Part shown: positions 31,293 to 40,072 of the stretch, in pieces | Position numbering within the stretch: the stretch's first letter is position 1 | How the letters are laid out: every line of letters begins with the position of its first letter | Virus record (IMG/VR): IMGVR_UViG_3300030520_000055 | Coordinates: 1-42,522 of that record | DNA length: 42,522 nt | Reading direction: 5' to 3' (one strand) | Source of the DNA: a virus | The notes under the pieces: model-generated | The model's input: the letters and a program-made list of their open reading frames with translations, nothing else | What the model was told of the DNA's origin: nothing | Databases searched by the model: none | Position numbers and translations under genes: made by a program

Positions 31293-31736
31293 TTAATCGC
31301 CCGCCGTCGTAAGGGTGACGGTCCATGTTTGGATAACCCCGGCTGCGGTCGCCGATACATCCCAAGTGGTGGCGAGGCCTGTACGGTGCGGGGCGGTGCC
31401 GTTTACCCCCTGCTGGAAAACAATCGACGTTGCAGAAGCCCCGCTCGCAATACTGACCGACGTCGCCGTGCCCCCGCTGGTCACGCTGTACGTCCACACC
31501 GCGCTCTGGGTGCAGGAGAGCGTAGTTTGGGCGAGGTAGGGCTTCGAATCCGCCACCGTCCCGCCGTTCGGCGTGAAGACGACATCGCTAGCTCCGTAAA
31601 ACGCCTCCAGCGACACCGGGTTGCCCGTCGGCGCCCCCGGCTTTCCGATGTAGCCGGCAAGCGGCGTCGTGTTCGGAACCCCGTATTCCGTCGCGAGATC
31701 GTTCATCGAGATCGGGCCGGACGTGGGAAGCGTCAT
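31293..31736 (-). CDS. Small virion/tail protein with Ig-like strands
   Basis: This is a 147-residue protein. Its N-terminal MTLPTSGPISMNDLATEYG is a pattern often seen at the start of small phage structural proteins. The rest consists of beta strands (VSITSGG..-like, VWTYSVTSGGTATSVSI), fitting a beta-sandwich. It overlaps the upstream fibre-like gene by four bases. It is likely an appendage or decoration protein; no exact family was identified. Confidence 0.7.
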   Translation of the reverse strand: MTLPTSGPISMNDLATEYGVPNTTPLAGYIGKPGAPTGNPVSLEAFYGASDVVFTPNGGTVADSKPYLAQTTLSCTQSAVWTYSVTSGGTATSVSIASGASATSIVFQQGVNGTAPHRTGLATTWDVSATAAGVIQTWTVTLTTAGD

Positions 31737-32674
31737 GGCGCGCCGTTCGCGGTGACGTTACCCTTGGCGATCACGTTGCCACTTGAATCAATAGAGAACA
31801 AAGCAACGCCGCCGATGACCACGGTCAGCTTATTGGTGCTGCGGTTGTAAGACAAATAGTCATTCGCATCGAACAAGATCAGAGGGTTTCCCCCGCCAAT
31901 CTGCGCCAAGAAGTTTCCGTCACCGAACGTGACGCCACCTGTAAACTGGCCTTGTCCCGTTACGACCGCGTTGCCCCCAACGGTTGCGCCGCCCGACACG
32001 GTCAGCGTAGCACCCCCGATACTACCGGAAGTCGAGAAGCTCGCGGCGCCCACGGCACCGGCGAAGGTCACATTGCCCGTGACCCCCGCCGGGAAAGCCA
32101 CCGATCCGTTGAACGTCGTCGACCCGCTGACCCCGCCCGCCAAGATCGTGGCACCGCTGACGGTGAGCCCGGGCACCGTCAACCCCGTCGCGAGCATAGA
32201 AGCCGCTACGGTGTTCCCGATGACGAAATTATAAGTACCGGAGGACCGAACGAAACCGACGTAGCTGTTTGCCCCAAAACTTATGAGCGGGTTTCCACCG
32301 CCGATTTGCGCGAAGAAGTTGCCGTCACCGAACTGCGCCGTCGTGCCGCTCGTGATCGTGGACCCGCCCGAAGACATCGTCCCGCTTACGACCGCATTAC
32401 CCCCTACGGTCGCGCCGCCCGTAACAGCCAGAGTTGCGGCACTGACCGCGGCGCCAGCCGATATAGCCCCGGTCGTCGTCAGCGTTCCGGCGGCCAGGGC
32501 ACCTACCCCGGAAAGGGATTGCCCGTTCCAATTGATCCCCGCCGTCGGCCCGATCGTCCCGTCCGCCGCAAGCGAGTTGTTGACCGCAGAGAGGAGCGCC
32601 AGGAAGTTGGCCTCGACCTGCCCCGCGTCGCCGGTCGTCCCGTTGAGGATCGTATTGGGTAGCGAGTAGGCCAT
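31733..32674 (-). CDS. Tail-fibre-like repeat protein
   Basis: This is a 313-residue protein made of beta-strand repeats. An approximately 75-80 residue unit occurs twice (residues about 81-160 and 223-297), each with GGATVGGNAVV, then FGDGNF.AQIGGGNPLI, then a Tyr/Arg segment. The rest has shorter repeats (GALAAGTLTTTGAISAG). Such trimeric beta repeats are usual in tail fibres and baseplate spikes. Both ends overlap neighbours. Confidence 0.75.
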   Translation of the reverse strand: MAYSLPNTILNGTTGDAGQVEANFLALLSAVNNSLAADGTIGPTAGINWNGQSLSGVGALAAGTLTTTGAISAGAAVSAATLAVTGGATVGGNAVVSGTMSSGGSTITSGTTAQFGDGNFFAQIGGGNPLISFGANSYVGFVRSSGTYNFVIGNTVAASMLATGLTVPGLTVSGATILAGGVSGSTTFNGSVAFPAGVTGNVTFAGAVGAASFSTSGSIGGATLTVSGGATVGGNAVVTGQGQFTGGVTFGDGNFLAQIGGGNPLILFDANDYLSYNRSTNKLTVVIGGVALFSIDSSGNVIAKGNVTANGAP

Positions 32675-34812
32675 TACGACACCTGTGGAGAGTTGTAGCC
32701 GGTGAGCTGGAATCCCAACGTCCAGTTACCGGCCTTCTGCCCATAAGTCGAGGTCGCGCATTGGGCTTGGAGAACCAACTGGCGCCCCACCACGGGCTGC
32801 GAAAAATAGAGAGGCTTGGCGGTGAAGCTGTAGCTGTTGCCCCCGCCGCCCCATACGAAACTGCCCCACACCATAGACCCCCATTTGGGGACCACCGAGA
32901 CGCTCGCCGCCGGGATGACGTAGCTCCCGCTTGAGTTGCCAGGGTCTTGCGCGTAGATGGACGTCATGATCGGCCCGCCGGGAACCTGCACGCAAGAGAA
33001 GCTCGCGCGCACCACCTGAACGTAGGCGAGCTGCTGGTTGTCCGGAAGCGGCGCCGACGTCATCTGCCAGCCGAGCTGCACCGACGTAGCCTTCCCTCGA
33101 GCTTCGACAAAAGTCGACGCCCCCGAAGGCTCGGGGTCCGACTTGAATATCGCCGCCGGGTAGATCCACGACGTCACGAGGAAGCTGGTCCCGTCCGCCG
33201 TCGATTCAACGAGCTGTGAGGGGAAGCTGTGGGGGCCGGTCCACTTTCCGGTTTCGATATGAAACCAGTATTCGCTTGCGGTCACCGTGAACCCCGGCAC
33301 CGATGCCGTCGTCGCCGCAACGCTGACCCGGTACGTCGTCCCGGCATAGGCGGCGTTGATCCGCGACGTGAGCGCCTTGGTGGTGAAGGGTGCCACCACT
33401 CCCTGCCCGTACCCGCCCACGATGTCGCCCTGGAGCCCAGTGAGACCCAACAGCCGCGTCCCATCGACCGCGACCATCATCACGCCCTTGGGCGTCTGCG
33501 CAATCGTGGCGGGGGCCAGCGTGCCTACGGAGCCCGTGACGGCGTTGAGCTCGAGGTTCGCGGTCAGCGCGTCGCCCGTGACCTGAAAGAAGCTTTCGCC
33601 GCCCTTGTAGATCGTGAGCGACTGTTGGATGCCTCCGGTGAGCTGCGAGGTCAGCGGCACGCTCTGCATGGCGGTGATCGACGTCGGGTCACCGATCGCG
33701 AGCGCCTGGCTGGCGAAGCTGACCTGCGTCGGGTTCTCGACATCGGAATAGACGGCAAAGGCGCCCATCCCGAACCACGCGCGCGCGTTGTAACCGGCGA
33801 CGCAGGTCGGGACGGATATGAGCGCATTCGTGTTGGTGTTGCCGGCGGTCCACAGCGGCGCGGTCGGCGTGCCGCCGCTCACCGTCAGCGCCACGCCGTT
33901 GGCCGTGGCGGTCGCCGCGTTCGACATCGTGATCGTACCGCCGCCGGTGAAGGTGACGACGGCGCCCGCGGCGGTCGCGATCGCATTGCCGGACAGCGTC
34001 ACGGTCGAGCCCGAAATCGCGGTGACGTACAGCCCCGTCGTCGGAAGCTCGGGACCGGACGCCAGCATACCGACCTGTACGCCGCTAAGGTTCGCTACGC
34101 TGGTGACGCTATTCGACCCGCTGGTGAATGACCCGGTCGTCGCCAGCGAGAACGTCCCCTTCGTCGTCGAGACAATCGTCGTGCCGGCCGGGATGCCGGC
34201 ACCGGCGATCGCGAGCCCCGGATAGTATCCCGAATCGATCGGGTCCGAATTGCCGACGGGGGTGCGAAGGCTCTGGACGACGTTCGATCCGCTCGTCGTG
34301 TTGCCCGTTGTCGCGCCCGAATAGACCGTCGAGGTGAAGCTCGATATGTCGAAGCTGCCGAAGAAGGCCCCGCTGCTCCCGCCCGCGAACCCCGGATGCG
34401 TGGCGAGGATGCGCCCCCCGATCGCTACCATCGTCGGTGGAACCCAATCGCCAACCTGTGGGATCGTAGCGGGGAGGTTGGCCGCCGCGGCACCCGCCAC
34501 GGTGTAGACCGTGCCGGTCTGGACGTTGGCCGCGAAGGGCTGGTCCTTGCCGGGGAACGCCGTCGACGAGATCAGCCCGTAGACGATGTTGCCAAGCGGC
34601 AGGAAGCAGCTCACCACCCCGTTGGGATTGATCGACGAAAGGTCGATGACCTTGGTCGCGGCCGGGCGCGGCACGAACAGCGAGGCATCGGTCGGCGATA
34701 TGACGAGGTCCGAACACACCGTCAGCGCGCCGGGCGGCGCCTGCGTCCCGTCTACCGAGTCGGTGAGACTTCCCGGCGTGAAGGTGAAACGCTGCTCCTG
34801 GCGGATACCCAT
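32674..34812 (-). CDS. Tail hub/packaged-DNA stabilisation-type protein
   Basis: This is a 712-residue protein directly after the connector gene, in the position of P22 gp10-type DNA-stabilisation or tail-hub proteins. Its N- and C-terminal parts are mixed beta structures with GGRILATHPG, YRVSVAATTASVP and WFHIETGKWTGPHSFP segments. Residues around 170-300 form an insertion of repeated Gly/Thr/Ser beta units. It starts one base after the connector stop. Confidence 0.7.
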   Translation of the reverse strand: MGIRQEQRFTFTPGSLTDSVDGTQAPPGALTVCSDLVISPTDASLFVPRPAATKVIDLSSINPNGVVSCFLPLGNIVYGLISSTAFPGKDQPFAANVQTGTVYTVAGAAAANLPATIPQVGDWVPPTMVAIGGRILATHPGFAGGSSGAFFGSFDISSFTSTVYSGATTGNTTSGSNVVQSLRTPVGNSDPIDSGYYPGLAIAGAGIPAGTTIVSTTKGTFSLATTGSFTSGSNSVTSVANLSGVQVGMLASGPELPTTGLYVTAISGSTVTLSGNAIATAAGAVVTFTGGGTITMSNAATATANGVALTVSGGTPTAPLWTAGNTNTNALISVPTCVAGYNARAWFGMGAFAVYSDVENPTQVSFASQALAIGDPTSITAMQSVPLTSQLTGGIQQSLTIYKGGESFFQVTGDALTANLELNAVTGSVGTLAPATIAQTPKGVMMVAVDGTRLLGLTGLQGDIVGGYGQGVVAPFTTKALTSRINAAYAGTTYRVSVAATTASVPGFTVTASEYWFHIETGKWTGPHSFPSQLVESTADGTSFLVTSWIYPAAIFKSDPEPSGASTFVEARGKATSVQLGWQMTSAPLPDNQQLAYVQVVRASFSCVQVPGGPIMTSIYAQDPGNSSGSYVIPAASVSVVPKWGSMVWGSFVWGGGGNSYSFTAKPLYFSQPVVGRQLVLQAQCATSTYGQKAGNWTLGFQLTGYNSPQVS

Positions 34813-34813
34813 C

Positions 34814-35539
34814 TCAACTGTTCGACCCGTAGGACCAGCCCATGACCTTCGTGTCCTTGAGATTGCCCCCGCCGCGCCCGAACGTGCGGCGATCTAGCGT
34901 CACCAACTGCGCGCGGCTGCTCTGGTCGTCCTTGAGGTCGAGATAGCGCCGAAGGATGCCCTGCGCGCCCGAGGGCCCGTCGCCGAGATAGCTGTCCTTA
35001 CGATCGTCGTCGGTGAGCTTCATGAGTTCGCCGGCAACGCGGGTCAGGAGATAATTCTGGTCGGGGAACCAAGGGATCGTACCCGTGCCCGCGATGATGT
35101 CGGGCATCTGGCGGCGGTAGCGGATCGTCATGGGATAAGCGCCGGATGGCGGCGGCCAAACGTACATGACGGGGACGATCGAGTTCTGGAGTGACAGGTC
35201 GGTCGCGTAGGCCGTCGGGTACGACGCCATGCCGGGCTGCTGGAGGAAGCTGTCGAACTCGGAGAGGTCGTAGCTAATCAGCGGGTACGGCACGCCCTGG
35301 ATCGTGAAGAAGACGTCGTCCTTGTCCGCGCGCAGATAGTCGGCGGGGAGCGGAATAGGCCCGCTCCCCAAACTGGTATTGAACGTGAACAGATAGGTGC
35401 CCCGAGCGACGTCGAAGTCGTAGTTCTGCGCCAGCTCCTGCAACGCTATGTTGAGGAAGCTCATGCCCTGCGACACGAAGCCGGGGGCCTTGGCGACCTG
35501 CGCCGCCAAGGATACTAGCTGATCAGCCGTCTGCGGCAA
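34814..35539 (-). CDS. Head-tail connector/adaptor
   Basis: This is a 241-residue protein resembling T7 gp11- or P22 gp4-type adaptors: an N-terminal helix ADQLVSLAAQVA, then FLNIALQELAQNYDF, a beta sheet around TYLFTFNTSLG, and a C-terminal helix region ending in RYLDLKDDQ. It would join portal and tail. Its position between the capsid and tail genes supports this. It overlaps the upstream coiled-coil gene by 17 bases. Confidence 0.75.
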   Translation of the reverse strand: MPQTADQLVSLAAQVAKAPGFVSQGMSFLNIALQELAQNYDFDVARGTYLFTFNTSLGSGPIPLPADYLRADKDDVFFTIQGVPYPLISYDLSEFDSFLQQPGMASYPTAYATDLSLQNSIVPVMYVWPPPSGAYPMTIRYRRQMPDIIAGTGTIPWFPDQNYLLTRVAGELMKLTDDDRKDSYLGDGPSGAQGILRRYLDLKDDQSSRAQLVTLDRRTFGRGGGNLKDTKVMGWSYGSNS

Positions 35540-36098
35540 GGAGCGCCTCCTTCTCGGCGAGCTTCTCCTTGTCGCGCGCGATCGCCGCCTCGTAGCGGCG
35601 CTTGCCGACCACGATGTTGTTGCGATACTGCTCGCGCTCGGCGATGTTCTTTTCCTTCTGTGCGGTGTAGTCGGCGATGACCGACTGGTGCTGGTCGATG
35701 CGCGCCTTGTCCGATCCGCGCGGCTCGTATTCGCCCCGGCGCCCGCTGGCTACGTGCTCGTTGTAACCCCGCTGCACAAAGCTGTCACGCGTATCGACCG
35801 CGGTCTTCATGCCGATGTCGAGTTCCGCCTGGCTCTTCTCGAAGGCTTCGTCGGCCGCCGCGAGGTCGCGCTCCATCTGCGCGAGGGTCGCTTCCTGCTC
35901 CTCGATCTTGTCCTTGATCTCGGGGATCTCGTAGCGCGCCTTCTGGCGGTCGAGGAAGCCGAACGCGCGGTCGAGCCGCTTGTTGACCGCCTCGTTCTCC
36001 TCGTCCTCGGCAACGAAGCACTGGACAGTTACCTGCCGGTCCCCCGGCAGGTTGGCGACGATGCTGTAGCCAATCGCCGGCGCGGTGGACGCGTTCAT
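35523..36098 (-). CDS. Coiled-coil structural protein
   Basis: This is a 191-residue protein. A short beta N-terminus (YSIVANLPGDRQVTVQCFV) is followed by a long charged coiled coil from about residue 55 to the end (KDKIEEQEATLAQMERDLAA, RDKEKLAEKEALL). It is coupled to the previous gene by ATGA. Such proteins can be scaffolds, ejection proteins or tape-measure-like parts; no exact role can be read. Confidence 0.7.
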   Translation of the reverse strand: MNASTAPAIGYSIVANLPGDRQVTVQCFVAEDEENEAVNKRLDRAFGFLDRQKARYEIPEIKDKIEEQEATLAQMERDLAAADEAFEKSQAELDIGMKTAVDTRDSFVQRGYNEHVASGRRGEYEPRGSDKARIDQHQSVIADYTAQKEKNIAEREQYRNNIVVGKRRYEAAIARDKEKLAEKEALLAADG

Positions 36099-36589
36099 GC
36101 CGCCACCTTGCCCGACAGCGTGATCCCCGACGGACGCTGGTAGGCGCCGGTCTTGGACTTGCCGTCGATCTCGGCTTGATGATCCCAGGTCCGCTGCTGC
36201 ATCTCGCGCAGCGTGTCGACCACATGGCGCGGCTGGCGATAGGTGTGCCCATGCCAGAACTGGAGACCGTTGATCGAGAGATATGCGGCGAACTCGGGAA
36301 GGTCGATGCGGATGTTGACCTCCTCGTCCTTGACCGGGTCTCCGGAGTGGAACCCCTCTTCGCGCTGGAGACGGAGCGTCTCTGCCTCGATCAGGTGGGC
36401 GATCGCCTTGTCCTTGGTCTCCTCGAGCACCTTCGCGCGCGCCTTGGCGACCGCAGCTTCGTACTCCTCGTTGGACAGGACAGGGTGCTTGCGCTCGGTC
36501 TCGCCGTCGAAGACGTCGGGCCGCGAGGGCTTTTCTTCGCCCGCGAGTTCGGCCAGCGTGACGGCCTCTTCATATTCTGCTCTGGTCAT
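36095..36589 (-). CDS. Hypothetical virion-cluster protein
   Basis: This is a 164-residue protein with a helical, acidic/basic N-terminal half (YEEAVTLAELAGEEKPSR, KVLEETKDKAIAHLIEAE) and a beta-rich second half containing LSINGLQFWHGHTYRQPRHV and a helix LREMQQRTWDHQAEI. The His/Trp/Tyr-rich middle is noteworthy. It is coupled to the next gene by ATGA. No family is recognised; it is probably a structural protein. Confidence 0.7.
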   Translation of the reverse strand: MTRAEYEEAVTLAELAGEEKPSRPDVFDGETERKHPVLSNEEYEAAVAKARAKVLEETKDKAIAHLIEAETLRLQREEGFHSGDPVKDEEVNIRIDLPEFAAYLSINGLQFWHGHTYRQPRHVVDTLREMQQRTWDHQAEIDGKSKTGAYQRPSGITLSGKVAA

Positions 36590-36616
36590 TGCGTTCTCCT
36601 CATGCGGTCCGTTTTA

Positions 36617-36688
36617 GGCCCCTCCCTCGTTTCCTGCAAGGGAGGGGCCGGCGAGCCCGCAACGACCAAGGAGACCGGCTCGCCGGCC
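36617..36688. promoter_or_regulatory. Two overlapping GC hairpins
   Basis: Hairpin A pairs GGCCCCTCCCT (36617-36627) with AGGGAGGGGCC (36639-36649). Hairpin B pairs GGCCGGCGAGCC (36646-36657) with GGCTCGCCGGCC (36677-36688). The arms share 36646-36649, so the full forms compete. They lie in a 115-bp gap between late genes. No T-run follows on the minus strand, so an RNA processing or attenuation role is more likely than a classical terminator. The plus-strand text GGAGACCGGC at 36670-36679 resembles the early leader motif. Confidence 0.6.
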
Positions 36689-36704
36689 CCAACATGCCAC
36701 GCTA

Positions 36705-37004
36705 TCAGGTGTGGGTATAGGGCCCGTTGGCGATCGCGTTGGCAGAGATATAGATCGGCCAGCCGGTCGCCGGGTCTACCGCGACATAGTCCCCTGGCGA
36801 CACCCGCACGACCTCCTTGCCGGGGATGCGAAACATTCCCTCGCGCGACAGCACGGGCTCAAGAAGGTTGTTCGTGTTCTTGTCCGACTTGCATAGCGCG
36901 TTGAAGGCGGCAAGGTCGGCCATCGACAGCACCGCAGGGTCATGGCTAAACATGATCGCCGAGAGGGACGTGGCGGCGTTGGTGCCGAGCGTGCGAAGTG
37001 CCAT
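36705..37004 (-). CDS. Small virion-cluster protein
   Basis: This is a 99-residue protein with an AGGAG site before ATG 37004. It has an Ala/Ser-rich N-terminal helix, a middle charged part and a beta C-terminus (IPGKEVVRVSPGDYVAVDP) that could be a small barrel. It might decorate the capsid, or be a head or tail completion protein. No family is recognised. Confidence 0.65.
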   Translation of the reverse strand: MALRTLGTNAATSLSAIMFSHDPAVLSMADLAAFNALCKSDKNTNNLLEPVLSREGMFRIPGKEVVRVSPGDYVAVDPATGWPIYISANAIANGPYTHT

Positions 37005-37014
37005 TGTTAGTCTC

Positions 37015-37533
37015 CTATTGGGTCGGCTCGCGGCCGACGAACATCACAGGCGTACCCGCGGTGCACGTCGTTCCGAACGGCGTCAGCGTGAGCCCCGTCG
37101 TGACGATCGAAAGCGAAAGCGCGGTCGATTGGGCTGGCGCGCAGACACCCGTCTCGGTCTGCGCCGATCGCGTCTGGATCTTGCACGGCATCTGGTTGCC
37201 GCTGCTATCGACGACCGCGGCATAGACGAACGGCACGGCACTGGTGAACGCGCGCGAGAAGGTGATCGTGAAGGTGCAGTTCGCGAGCAGTGTCGTGTTG
37301 CCCGCCTGGACCGCCGTGGGGCGCGTGTTGTCGGATAGTGGCGTGCAGCCCGCCGCCGTGCCTACCGAGCCGTTCAGCGTGTCCTTGGCGGGCGCTGTCG
37401 AGCAGACGGGCGGGATTGCGGCTTGAACGGCTACCGGGTCAGCAGTGCTGCCAAGCGATGGCTGACACCAGGCCGCGCACGTTGCGGATAGCCCTATCGC
37501 CCCGACGAGGGCAATTCTACTGATACCGCGCAA
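37015..37533 (-). CDS. Secreted cysteine-rich protein
   Basis: This is a 172-residue protein if TTG 37533 is used. That start has GGGAG about 12 bases upstream and overlaps the previous stop by 17 bases. The N-terminus MRGISRIALVGAIGLSATCAAW looks like a Sec signal peptide in two parts: a positive end, then a hydrophobic stretch. At least seven cysteines follow the signal region, suggesting disulphides outside the cytoplasm. The body is beta-rich (FTITFSRAFTSAVPFVYAAV). It is a likely periplasmic or virion-surface protein. Confidence 0.6.
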   Translation of the reverse strand: MRGISRIALVGAIGLSATCAAWCQPSLGSTADPVAVQAAIPPVCSTAPAKDTLNGSVGTAAGCTPLSDNTRPTAVQAGNTTLLANCTFTITFSRAFTSAVPFVYAAVVDSSGNQMPCKIQTRSAQTETGVCAPAQSTALSLSIVTTGLTLTPFGTTCTAGTPVMFVGREPTQ

Positions 37534-39412
37534 AGGTCCCACTCCCGTTTGAGGAACAGAATTTGCCCGACGTGTTCGCCGCAAGCGCCACGCTGGTCAT
37601 GCCGGTCGCTGCCACGGTCAGAGCTGCCGCCGACCCGTTGGCATTGGCGATCGTGAGGCATGACCCCTGCGGCGCCGCTGTCGTGATGGACGCGCTGAGC
37701 TGCGGCGATATCGTAATCGTGCGAGCCGCCGTGTCGGTCATGATCAGGTTGCCTGGACCCTGCGCGTAGACCGTCTGGCTGGCGTCGGTAAGCGTCGAGG
37801 TGTTGTTGTTGTTCGGATCGGCGATCAATTGCGGATCGATTTGTGTTCCCGTGCTGGCCGCGGTGAGCGCGCTGCCGACCGCCGTGCCATCCCAGCGTGT
37901 CGGCTGGACAGAGAACGCCCCTGTCGCCGTGCCATCGCGATAGAAATACGGGCGATCGTCGGTTCGGCGAAGGATGTTCGCCATGATGCCGCTCGGAACC
38001 ATCGTCTTGGCGATCGTCGCCGTGCGCGCGGCCGACACCGCCCCGGTGTAATTCACCATCGCGTTATGATGGACGCCGTATAGCGTGAAATTGGCGTCGG
38101 TGACGTTGATCAGCGCATTCTCGGTCGTCGAGACACCGCGATCCCATGTGTAGCTTCCAAAGCCCGCGACGTTGCCGAACGTCGCCGCCGGCAGGCTCGC
38201 GTCAAGGCTCAGCGTGCCGGCGATCGCCGTACCCTTCAACGTCAGGTTGTTCACCGTCAGCGTCGAAGGCGAGACAGGCACCGTGCTCGTATCGTAATCG
38301 AACAGGCGCCACGCGAGCGTCAGACTACCGACGCTCGTCTGGTAGACGCTCAGCCCGTTGATCAGGACATTATTCTGTCCGTAATAGTGGATGAGGTTCG
38401 GCGTGCCCGACGTGCCGATCGTCCCGTTGGCACTCCAGTCATATACCTGGACACCGGTGAGCGTGCACGAATAGCAGGTTCCGAAGTTGAATATTTGCGG
38501 CGAGTACGCGTTTTTCGCCTGCACGTCCTCGAAGTGGAGCGCAGTTGCCGAGAACGCATTTTCGTTATCGACTTCCAGTGCGGTTGAGGCGTTGACGTGC
38601 TCGATATTGCCACGAATGATGCTCATGTCGTGGTTGTTGGCGAAATAGACCACGCTGCCGGAAAGCGTGGTCAGATCGGTGGGTGAGCCATCCGCCCAAT
38701 ATATGTCGATGAAGTTGCTACCGCTGTCGTTAGCAACGTCGCGAAAATAGCTGACCTGCCCAGCCGCGATGTTGTCGCGCAGATAGGTATTCTGGAAAGC
38801 GTTCCCGCCCGCCATGACCTCCCAGCCGATGTTAGGATGGTAAGGGCCTGCGCCGGAGGCATAGCGGCTGCAATTGACGCGCTCAAACATCGAATAGAAA
38901 AGCGAGCCCTGCAGCACGCAGCGGCTGTTCGTCGTGCCCTGCACCCCCATGCCGAGTGTGACATCGCCATAGTATTGATACGATCCGGTAGTGAACGTCG
39001 TGTCGCCGATCTTGAGCGCCTGGGCGTCGGGGCTGTATTGCACGATCGACGAGATCGCTCCCTGCCAGCCTTTGAGACCCTTCGCGCCATCGGGATTGAA
39101 GACGGTGCCGTAAACCTCGAGCCTCTTGGGCGGGAGCTGAGGCAGCAGATTGTTCGTCACGGCCGTGGCGAGGCACGCGTTGATGTTCGTCGCGTTGCTC
39201 GTCTGGATGGCCTGGGTCTGCTGCGCGCCCGCCGGCTGGCCGTTGTCGTAGACAACGCCAGGGCATAGCGAGAGGTCGAAGATTCCGGCCGGCGGGACAT
39301 ATGGCGTGATAGGCGCCGGAACCGCATAGGCGGCCGATCCCGCAACGAGCGCCGCAAGCGCAACGAGCGCAACGAGCGCGCGCGTGATAAAGCGGTGCAT
39401 TGCCAACCTCAC
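37517..39412 (-). CDS. Secreted beta-helix protein, tailspike-like
   Basis: This is a 631-residue protein. It begins with a signal peptide: from M at residue 5, RFITRALVALVALAALVAG followed by an AYA cleavage-like site. The central part consists of repeating beta-strand coils (NIEHVNASTALEVDNEN, ALHFEDVQAKNAYSPQIF, VLINGLSVYQTSVGS) as in pectate-lyase-type right-handed beta helices of tailspikes and polysaccharide depolymerases. GTG 39412 gives a GTGA overlap with the next gene; ATG 39400 is an alternative. An exported tailspike-like protein in the late operon is unusual. Confidence 0.65.
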   Translation of the reverse strand: MRLAMHRFITRALVALVALAALVAGSAAYAVPAPITPYVPPAGIFDLSLCPGVVYDNGQPAGAQQTQAIQTSNATNINACLATAVTNNLLPQLPPKRLEVYGTVFNPDGAKGLKGWQGAISSIVQYSPDAQALKIGDTTFTTGSYQYYGDVTLGMGVQGTTNSRCVLQGSLFYSMFERVNCSRYASGAGPYHPNIGWEVMAGGNAFQNTYLRDNIAAGQVSYFRDVANDSGSNFIDIYWADGSPTDLTTLSGSVVYFANNHDMSIIRGNIEHVNASTALEVDNENAFSATALHFEDVQAKNAYSPQIFNFGTCYSCTLTGVQVYDWSANGTIGTSGTPNLIHYYGQNNVLINGLSVYQTSVGSLTLAWRLFDYDTSTVPVSPSTLTVNNLTLKGTAIAGTLSLDASLPAATFGNVAGFGSYTWDRGVSTTENALINVTDANFTLYGVHHNAMVNYTGAVSAARTATIAKTMVPSGIMANILRRTDDRPYFYRDGTATGAFSVQPTRWDGTAVGSALTAASTGTQIDPQLIADPNNNNTSTLTDASQTVYAQGPGNLIMTDTAARTITISPQLSASITTAAPQGSCLTIANANGSAAALTVAATGMTSVALAANTSGKFCSSNGSGTFARYQ

Positions 39413-40035
39413 TTCAGGTTCGAGTAGGTGCAGGTCGCGGTCGTGCCGGCGCTGCTCACCGTCGTGACCGCGATCGGATAGGTCTGCGTGCCGAACGTCG
39501 CCGACCAGACGCCGGTCGAGCCGTCCGAATAGGTCACGCTGATATTACCGGCAGCCGTACAGATCGCCTTGAGCGAGCGACCCGCGGTGCCTGCGGTGCC
39601 GACCGTCAGCGCGATCTCACCACCGAACGCGGCGCTTTGGCTGTCGACGACGCCGTTCGTCGTCCCCGGGGTCGTCTGGTCGATCCCGACCTTGCCGATG
39701 ATGGCTGAGCCTGCGGTCAGCGCCAATATGCCCGGCGTACCGCTGTCGACGGTAATGCTTCCGCCGTTATCGCTGACCGCGACCGCCGTACCCCCCGTGA
39801 TTCCCTGGACGGAAATTACCGCAGCGTTCGGAGAACCTGCAGTGCCCGTGGGCACGCTACCACCGCCCCCTCCGTTGACGCTATACATGGCCGGAACGTA
39901 GCAAACCGAAGTCAATCCGCTCGCGTTGGTACAGGCCACCGCGTAGGACGGCACGCTGTTGTAGGTAACGATCTGCGCGTGGGCCGGAACCGCAAGAAGC
40001 GCCGCCGCGACTATAGAGGCAAGGAGGCGCTTCAT
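39409..40035 (-). CDS. Secreted beta-rich protein
   Basis: This is a 208-residue protein with a clear signal peptide: MKRLLASIVAAALLAVP then an AHA cleavage-like site. The mature part has many beta strands and Gly/Thr-rich turns (GTAGSPNAAVISVQGITGG). ATG 40035 has GGAGA upstream and is preferred over the earlier in-frame ATG at 40155, which would start within the capsid gene. It lies directly downstream of the capsid gene. It may be a periplasmic or virion decoration protein. Confidence 0.7.
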   Translation of the reverse strand: MKRLLASIVAAALLAVPAHAQIVTYNSVPSYAVACTNASGLTSVCYVPAMYSVNGGGGGSVPTGTAGSPNAAVISVQGITGGTAVAVSDNGGSITVDSGTPGILALTAGSAIIGKVGIDQTTPGTTNGVVDSQSAAFGGEIALTVGTAGTAGRSLKAICTAAGNISVTYSDGSTGVWSATFGTQTYPIAVTTVSSAGTTATCTYSNLK

Positions 40036-40052
40036 AGGGGTCTCCAGTTTAA

Positions 40053-40072
40053 GAGGGGGCCTAAGCCCCCTC
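40053..40072 (-). terminator. Hairpin after the capsid gene
   Basis: GAGGGGGC (40053-40060) and GCCCCCTC (40065-40072) pair perfectly around a 4-base loop, six bases after the capsid stop. On the minus strand it is followed by only a short TTAAA, so it could act as a partial terminator or an mRNA-end stabiliser that sets high capsid expression over the genes downstream. Confidence 0.55.
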
